From CAYSHJ01 sp964589725 (lineage in GTDB: Bacteria; Planctomycetota; Planctomycetia; Planctomycetales; Planctomycetaceae): a stretch of DNA of 10,198 bases. Made by a program: the position numbers and the translations under genes. Below, one piece after another: positions 5,808 to 10,198 of this stretch; positions within the stretch are counted from its first letter, which is position 1, and every line of letters starts with the position of its first letter. The notes beneath the pieces are model-generated. The model searched no databases. It saw nothing but the letters and a program-made list of their open reading frames with translations, and was not told the origin of the DNA. The DNA lies in assembly GCA_964589725.1 (NCBI GenBank), contig CAZPUJ010000056.1:1-10198 (forward strand), given 5' to 3'.

Positions 5808-6869
5808 ATGCCTGCCATTCACATCCTCAACACCGGCCGGCTCGACGAGCGTGAGTCGGCATTTCCGCAAGCGGTTGAATTGCCGAACGGCGATGTTCTC
5901 TGCTCGTTCAGTGTTGGCGGCGGGCAATTCGTGCATGGCGGCACCGATTGGATGCGTTCGACGAACGGTGGTCTGACATGGAAGCTCGAAGGTCAGTTGC
6001 TGCCACCGACCGTCGATCCGCCGACGGCCAATTTTCTGAAGCTCAGTTTGTCCGCCGATGGCAAGTCGATCTATGCCTACGGGACTCGGTATTGGGGGAA
6101 CATCGACGACAAGTTTGGAGAGCGGCGCGGCGAAGCGCTCTTCTGCGTCTCGACGGACAACGGGCACACCTGGTCATCGCCGCAGGCTATTCCGATGCCC
6201 GATTGCCCTTTGGAAATATCGCACTCGATTCGGCCGCTGGCGTCCGGCCGCCTGCTGGCTCCGACGGGATTGCTCGCGAGTAAAGATCGTCTGGGGGATG
6301 AGGTGCTCGTCGCGATCTCGAATGATGGCGGCCGAACGTGGCCGTCGCATCGCACTGTCTTCAAGGATCCCGCCGGCAAGTTGGGGTTCTGGGAACAGAA
6401 GCTCGTTGAGTTCGCTCCGAACGAAGTCCTAGCGGTCGCGTGGACGATCACGCTGGGCGACTATCACGATCAACCCAACAGCTTTGCGATCTCGCGAGAC
6501 GCCGGTTGGACGTGGGGGCCGATCCAATCGACCGGCATTCGCGGACAGACAATGACACCGCTGCCGCTCGGCGGTGATCGGCTGCTGGTGCTCTACAACC
6601 GCCGTTACGGATCACAGGGAATCGTCGCAGTGCTGGCGACATTCACCGACACCACGTGGTATTTGCACCATGAGCAATTGTTCTACGACGCCCGCGCGTT
6701 CCGCGACGGCCCCAGCACGGGAGCCACAGGCGTCGATGAACTCGCCAGCTTTCAGTTCGGATTCCCGACCGCGATCCGCCTGTGCGATGGCACATTCCTG
6801 TCGACACACTGGTGCGTGGAGCAGGGCGTCTGCGGCATCCGCTGGACGAAGTTCAGTATCGAGTGGTGA
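5808..6869 (+). CDS. Sialidase-like (BNR/Asp-box) beta-propeller protein
   Basis: This is a 353-residue protein with four Asp-box repeats of the form S-x-[DN]-x-G-x-T-W: residues 51-58 (STNGGLTW), 115-122 (STDNGHTW), 171-178 (SNDGGRTW) and 229-236 (SRDAGWTW). They recur about every 55-65 residues and mark the blades of a six-bladed sialidase-type propeller. IRPLASGRLLAPTG (141-154) and LLVLYNRRYG (259-268) are typical strand segments. The FRIP-type arginine motif of true neuraminidases is not seen near the N-terminus, where ESAFPQAVELPNGDVL occupies that position. Exo-alpha-sialidase activity is therefore not assured; other glycosidases or lyases use this fold. No signal peptide is visible, which suggests a cytoplasmic location and is unusual for a sialidase. 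The start is supported by AGGAG 9 bases upstream. It stands alone in its transcriptional context. Confidence 0.85.
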   Translation: MPAIHILNTGRLDERESAFPQAVELPNGDVLCSFSVGGGQFVHGGTDWMRSTNGGLTWKLEGQLLPPTVDPPTANFLKLSLSADGKSIYAYGTRYWGNIDDKFGERRGEALFCVSTDNGHTWSSPQAIPMPDCPLEISHSIRPLASGRLLAPTGLLASKDRLGDEVLVAISNDGGRTWPSHRTVFKDPAGKLGFWEQKLVEFAPNEVLAVAWTITLGDYHDQPNSFAISRDAGWTWGPIQSTGIRGQTMTPLPLGGDRLLVLYNRRYGSQGIVAVLATFTDTTWYLHHEQLFYDARAFRDGPSTGATGVDELASFQFGFPTAIRLCDGTFLSTHWCVEQGVCGIRWTKFSIEW

Positions 6870-6954
6870 TGTCGGGACGACAGCGGTGCTCTGCCTCTTC
6901 CGCGACCGCCTCCCTACCATGTCGCGAACTTTTTGAGACGGATCGGGGAGGAAC

Positions 6955-9345
6955 ATGTTTCGAGCCCTAGGGTGGATTGTCGCTCGCGGTTGGTTCTGGC
7001 TGCTGCTGGCGTGGGTGCTGGTGTTCGTCGGCGCAACGTACTTCGCGCCTGAATGGTCGTCGGTGGCGAAGGAAGGTGAGTTCGGCTTTCTGCCGGACCG
7101 AATGCCCAGCCGAATCGGGGATAAGCTGTTCGACCAGGCGTTTCCCGACGAGGTGCTCGCCAGCAGCGTAGTGCTGATCGTGCGCCGCCATGCCGTGCCG
7201 GACGAGTTGACCGACGGAGATCGTCAGTTCGTCAATGAGACGCTAGTGGCGCGTCTGCGAGAAATGGCGGGGCTCGGTGCCATGTCAGGATCGGGCACGG
7301 AACCGGAACGCGTCACGGCGAAGGCGTCACTCATTTCGCGAGTCCGCTCGTCCAGCGATGACCTCACCGGACCATTGTTGGCCACCGCCGACAATCGCGC
7401 GCTGCTCGTGATCGTCGAGTTGCAAACCGACTTCGTCGACCTTCGCAACGGCAAGGTCGTGCGTGAGATCGAACGTCTGTTGGAAGACGTGAAGCGCGAT
7501 TCGTCATGTCCGCCGGGATTGGAGATTCACGTCAGTGGCAGTGCCACGGTCGGCCGCGACTTGTCATCGGCTAGGACGAGCAGTGCTGACGCGACAAGAT
7601 TGATGACTGTCGTGCTGGTGGTCGTGCTGCTGGTGTTGATTTACCGCGCTCCACTGCCAGCCTTGATTCCGCTGCTGACAGTGTTCGTCTCGGTGGAGTT
7701 GTCGTTGAAACTGCTGTCAATCCTCGCGATGTACAGTGTGGTGGGACTTTTTGACGGCGTGCAGACCTATATCACGGTGATCGTGTACGGAGCTGGCGTC
7801 GATTACTGCTTGTTCCTGACGGCGCGATACCGCGAAGAAATCGACGCCGGGGCGACGTTCGATGAAGCCATCGCATCCGCGTTGTCGAGCGTCGGCGCGG
7901 CGCTGACGGCCAGCGCGGGGACGGTGATCGGCGGCATCGGAATGATGGTTTTCGCCGAGTTCGGGAAATTTCAAGAGGCGGGCGTGGCGATCTCGTTCAG
8001 CCTGTGCATCGTGCTGCTCGCCGCGCTGACGCTGAGTTCGTCCGTGTTGCGACTGGCCGGGCGGTGGGCTTTCTGGCCGATAGGGATTGCCGCCTCTGTC
8101 GCCACAAGTGATGAACCTCGTTCGCGTTGGGATCGTGTGGGGGAACTCTTGCTCAAGCGGCCGGGATCGGTGTTGGGCGTGTCGTTCGCCGTGATGCTGC
8201 CGCTTTGCGTCGTCGCGGTCATGTTCAGCAACTTGCTGAGCTACGGCCTAATCAGCAATCTGCCACTCGAGGCCCCCAGCGTGCGCGGGACTCGTGAATT
8301 GCAGTCGCATTTCCCGGCCGGCATCAGCGGGCCGTTGACGATGCTCATTCGCAGCGACGAACTCGACTTCACGGATCCGGACGGCGCGGACACGGTTTCG
8401 CAGATCACGCAATGGCTGGAAGAACACAAATCGGACCTGCGATTGGCCGATGTGCGAAGTCTTTCGCATCCGCTGGGCATCACCGAGGCCGGTTCGCGCG
8501 GACTACAAGGGCTAAGTCCCGCGCGGGTCATTGCACGACGTGCCGTGCTGCGGCAGAAAGCCGCGCAGCGCTATGTGAGCCATGCGGGCTCGTTGCAAGG
8601 TCACGTCACTCGGCTGGAGCTGGTCTTCGAGCACGACCCGTTCGCTCGCGAAAGCATCGCGCAGCTCGACCACATCGAACCGATCTTGCGAACGGAGGCG
8701 GCCAAGCTCTTGCCGAAAGACTCGGCCGTGCATTTCATCGGTTCCACGGCCAGCATCCGCGACGTGAAAGTCGTCCGCACCGGCGATCAAGTGCGGATCA
8801 GCTTACTGGTCTGCCTGAGCGTCTTCGTGATCCTGGTACTGTTGTTGCGCAAGCCGCTCGTGTCGCTGTATCTCGTCGCGAGCGTTCTGGTCAGCTACGT
8901 GACCACCTACGGAGCGACGCTGACCGTGTTCTGGGCGCTCGACCCCACCGGCTTCAATGGTCTCGACTGGAAGCTGCCGATGCTGCTGTTCACGATCCTG
9001 GTGGCGGTCGGGGAAGACTACAACATCTTCCTCATGTCGCGAGTCGAGGAGGAACAGAAACGCCACGGCGACGTGCAAGGCGTCGTCGTGGCGTTGGCTC
9101 GAACGGGACGTATCATTTCGAGCTGCGGCGTGATCATGGCCGGAACATTTTCGGCGTTGATGTTCGGTTCGCTCGTCGGCATGCGGCAACTCGGCTTCGC
9201 TCTGGCGTTCGGCGTGTTGCTCGACACGTTTTTGGTGCGCCCGATTCTCGTGCCGGCGTTTTTGATTCTGCTTTACCGCCGCCGCTCGACCGAGACGGTC
9301 GTACCGGCGATCAAGACGTCTTGTTCAGTGCCTCCCACCAATTGA
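6955..9345 (+). CDS. MMPL/RND-family 12-TM exporter
   Basis: This is a 796-residue inner-membrane transporter made of two MMPL halves. TM1 is at about 13-30, followed by a periplasmic porter domain to about 212. TM2-TM6 lie between about 216 and 366 and TM7 at about 405-425. A second porter domain runs to about 610, and TM8-TM12 between about 613 and 775. Each half carries the proton-relay signature after its fourth helix: G279-A-G-V-D283-Y284 followed by FLTARYREE, and G686-E-D688-Y689 followed by IFLMSRVEEE. These aspartates drive proton-coupled export in the RND superfamily. MMPL members move lipids, hopanoids or lipid-linked metabolites out of the cytoplasmic membrane; the cargo here is unknown. 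The size is below the HpnN and large actinobacterial MmpL proteins. A GGGGAGG ribosome site lies very close to the ATG. The gene is 85 bases after the sialidase-like gene and 447 bases before an alpha-oxoamine synthase. Confidence 0.93.
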   Translation: MFRALGWIVARGWFWLLLAWVLVFVGATYFAPEWSSVAKEGEFGFLPDRMPSRIGDKLFDQAFPDEVLASSVVLIVRRHAVPDELTDGDRQFVNETLVARLREMAGLGAMSGSGTEPERVTAKASLISRVRSSSDDLTGPLLATADNRALLVIVELQTDFVDLRNGKVVREIERLLEDVKRDSSCPPGLEIHVSGSATVGRDLSSARTSSADATRLMTVVLVVVLLVLIYRAPLPALIPLLTVFVSVELSLKLLSILAMYSVVGLFDGVQTYITVIVYGAGVDYCLFLTARYREEIDAGATFDEAIASALSSVGAALTASAGTVIGGIGMMVFAEFGKFQEAGVAISFSLCIVLLAALTLSSSVLRLAGRWAFWPIGIAASVATSDEPRSRWDRVGELLLKRPGSVLGVSFAVMLPLCVVAVMFSNLLSYGLISNLPLEAPSVRGTRELQSHFPAGISGPLTMLIRSDELDFTDPDGADTVSQITQWLEEHKSDLRLADVRSLSHPLGITEAGSRGLQGLSPARVIARRAVLRQKAAQRYVSHAGSLQGHVTRLELVFEHDPFARESIAQLDHIEPILRTEAAKLLPKDSAVHFIGSTASIRDVKVVRTGDQVRISLLVCLSVFVILVLLLRKPLVSLYLVASVLVSYVTTYGATLTVFWALDPTGFNGLDWKLPMLLFTILVAVGEDYNIFLMSRVEEEQKRHGDVQGVVVALARTGRIISSCGVIMAGTFSALMFGSLVGMRQLGFALAFGVLLDTFLVRPILVPAFLILLYRRRSTETVVPAIKTSCSVPPTN

Positions 9346-9611
9346 TCGGCACCGAATGGGACAGTCCGACTGCTTGCCAGTCGTGAACAGACCGTCAGAT
9401 TTGGTGGCATTCGCAGAATGCCAGGAATAAACTGGCAGCCCGTTCGAGGTGGCGTTCGGCAGTTGTCGAAGCACTCGAACGATTCTTGTGAGAAGGGACT
9501 TTCTGTTTCCAATCGTGGCCGACAATCGACCTCGATGACAATTTGAAATTGACGCGCGTGCGTCAAGAACTGCTTTCAGAGAATACGACCAACCTGAGCT
9601 GCAAGGCTCTT

Positions 9612-9678
9612 GAGCAAAGAGGCAGTACTTGGACCGCGCTCCCGAAAGGGAGCGTCGGCCGGGTGCTGTTCTTTGCTC
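9612..9678 (+). ncRNA. Long GAAA-capped hairpin, candidate structured RNA
   Basis: Pairing by eye gives 30 base pairs: 9612-9620 with 9670-9678 (9 perfect), 9622-9632 with 9659-9669 (11, including four G-U), 9634-9636 with 9656-9658 (3), and 9637-9643 with 9648-9654 (7 perfect). Single-base bulges occur at 9621, 9633 and 9655, and the loop is GAAA. The G-U pairs and the GNRA-type loop make sense only if the plus strand is transcribed, because on the minus strand they would be A-C mismatches and a TTTC loop. It may be part of the leader of the downstream synthase, the 3' end of the MMPL transcript, or a separate small RNA. No known RNA family is recognised. Confidence 0.45.
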
Positions 9679-9703
9679 CCCTTGGTCGGGGTTTCTGAAG
9701 CGG

Positions 9704-9750
9704 CTCTGGTTTGACGCTCCTCTCGTTTTGAGAGGAGCGTCAAAACAGAG
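9704..9750. repeat. Near-perfect 20-bp hairpin upstream of the oxoamine synthase
   Basis: TTTGACGCTCCTCTC (9710-9724) and GAGAGGAGCGTCAAA (9730-9744) pair perfectly over 15 bp around the loop GTTTT. After one mismatch (9709/9745), five more pairs extend it (9704-9708 with 9746-9750). The following bases are not T-rich on either strand, so this is not a canonical intrinsic terminator, although it could still end transcription of the MMPL gene. It ends 42 bases before the next start codon. Confidence 0.6.
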
Positions 9751-9792
9751 AGTCAGTGAGTTAGAACTCGTGAGCAAACCGTTTGACACCCC

Positions 9793-10198
9793 ATGAACGA
9801 TCAAGCTTTTGAGACGTACTGGCCGGTTGGTCCCGTGCGCGAGCAAGATTTGTACTTCTATCTCGAAGCGATCGAAGAGTTCCTACCCGGTTGCCGCGTC
9901 CGGGTCGCCGGTCACGGCGAGATGTTACTGCTGGGAGGATATTCGTACCTCGGCCTGAACGGCCACCCGGCGATCAACGCGGCCGCCATGCGGGCCATCG
10001 AGCGATACGGGACGGGAACGCACGGCGTCAGGATGCTGGCCGGGACACTTGAACTACACCGCGAATTGGAGGCAGCCGTCGCACGCTTCATGGGGACCGA
10101 GGCGGCCGCCACGTTCTCCAGTGGATTCTTCACCAACGTGTCCACCATCGCTTGCCTCGTCGGTCGGAATGACACGGTCATCTGTGACAAGCTTGACC
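9793..10198 (+). CDS. Alpha-oxoamine synthase (AONS/KBL/SPT family), N-terminal part (partial)
   Basis: The first 135 codons of a PLP-dependent class II aminotransferase-fold enzyme run off the right edge. The family condenses an amino acid with an acyl-thioester and releases CO2 (BioF, Kbl, serine palmitoyltransferase, ALA synthase, CqsA). Visible signatures are YSYLGLNGHP (residues 50-59), which is the family's N-terminal YLG motif; GTGTHGVRMLAGT followed by LHRELE (73-93); FSSGFFTNVSTI (108-119), the PLP-ring glycine loop; and DKLD (132-135), just before the usual H-[AS]-S. The residue choice GTGTHGVR differs from the GSGSGGSR-like form of typical biotin BioF, so a role in lipid or secondary metabolite synthesis is plausible. 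The catalytic lysine lies outside the window. An in-frame TGA lies three codons before the ATG, which fixes the start. No clear ribosome site is visible. Confidence 0.88.
   Translation, partial: MNDQAFETYWPVGPVREQDLYFYLEAIEEFLPGCRVRVAGHGEMLLLGGYSYLGLNGHPAINAAAMRAIERYGTGTHGVRMLAGTLELHRELEAAVARFMGTEAAATFSSGFFTNVSTIACLVGRNDTVICDKLD

Larger units (their letters stand above)
9346..9792 (+). other. Structured spacer / long leader before the oxoamine synthase
   Basis: This 447-base gap has no supportable protein gene. It holds three inverted repeats: a small one at 9549-9566 (TTGACGC/GCGTCAA around GCGT), a long imperfect hairpin at 9612-9678, and a long near-perfect hairpin at 9704-9750. The first 200 bases show nothing recognisable. 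Because the synthase start is fixed by an in-frame TGA three codons upstream and has no ribosome site of usual form, the leader structures may affect its expression. Confidence 0.45.

Noticed and set aside
8412..9386. 324-codon plus-strand frame inside the MMPL gene
   Set aside because: The arginine- and histidine-rich composition is typical of an alternative frame in GC-rich coding DNA. The MMPL frame has full transmembrane and GxxxDY-type signatures.
9704..9750. Canonical intrinsic terminator for the MMPL gene
   Set aside because: The stem is strong, but no T-run follows on the plus strand, so only a weaker, non-canonical terminator role can be proposed.

Overview
The window looks like chromosomal DNA from a planctomycete (Pirellula/Gemmata-like). 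This is an inference from gene content and style: a very large secreted protein with tandem pre-peptidase C-terminal (PPC) domains, an ECF-type sigma factor with an IDxCLTCIxKTLPLEQQ signature, a double MMPL exporter, loosely packed genes with wide spacers, GC-rich coding sequence (about 60% by eye), and GC-rich CCCTCTCCCC/GGGGAGAGGG spacer palindromes. No tRNA, rRNA, CRISPR array, phage gene or insertion sequence is visible.

Layout. (1) 1-1626, minus: N-terminal 542 residues of a secreted PPC-domain protein, running off the left edge. (2) 1627-1940: its upstream region, with a possible 52-codon ORF. (3) 1941-2879, minus: NAD-dependent sugar epimerase/dehydratase. (4) 2880-3069: divergent promoter region. 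(5) 3070-4236, plus: exported serine beta-lactamase/PBP-like hydrolase. (6) 4522-5220, plus: a chimeric ORF in which an ECF sigma factor stops early in region 4 and continues in frame into the last two thirds of a TfoX N-terminal domain. (7) 5221-5807: a spacer with a decayed gene remnant and palindromes. (8) 5808-6869, plus: sialidase-like beta-propeller with four Asp-boxes. (9) 6955-9345, plus: 12-TM MMPL/RND exporter. (10) 9346-9792: a spacer with two long hairpins. (11) 9793 to the right edge, plus: N-terminus of an alpha-oxoamine synthase (AONS/KBL/SPT family).

How the genes relate. Most are separate units of unrelated function, and there is no obvious complete pathway. The pair most likely to act together is the MMPL exporter and the downstream alpha-oxoamine synthase, which could make and export an acyl-amino-ketone-derived lipid or small molecule. 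That link is speculative, because the gap between them is 447 bases and the enzyme is cut off.

The most unusual points are the sigma-TfoX fusion (a sigma factor without its -35-reading helix-turn-helix, joined to a headless TfoX domain) and the two-hairpin element before the oxoamine synthase. The first of those hairpins has G-U pairs and a GAAA loop that fit RNA made from the plus strand.
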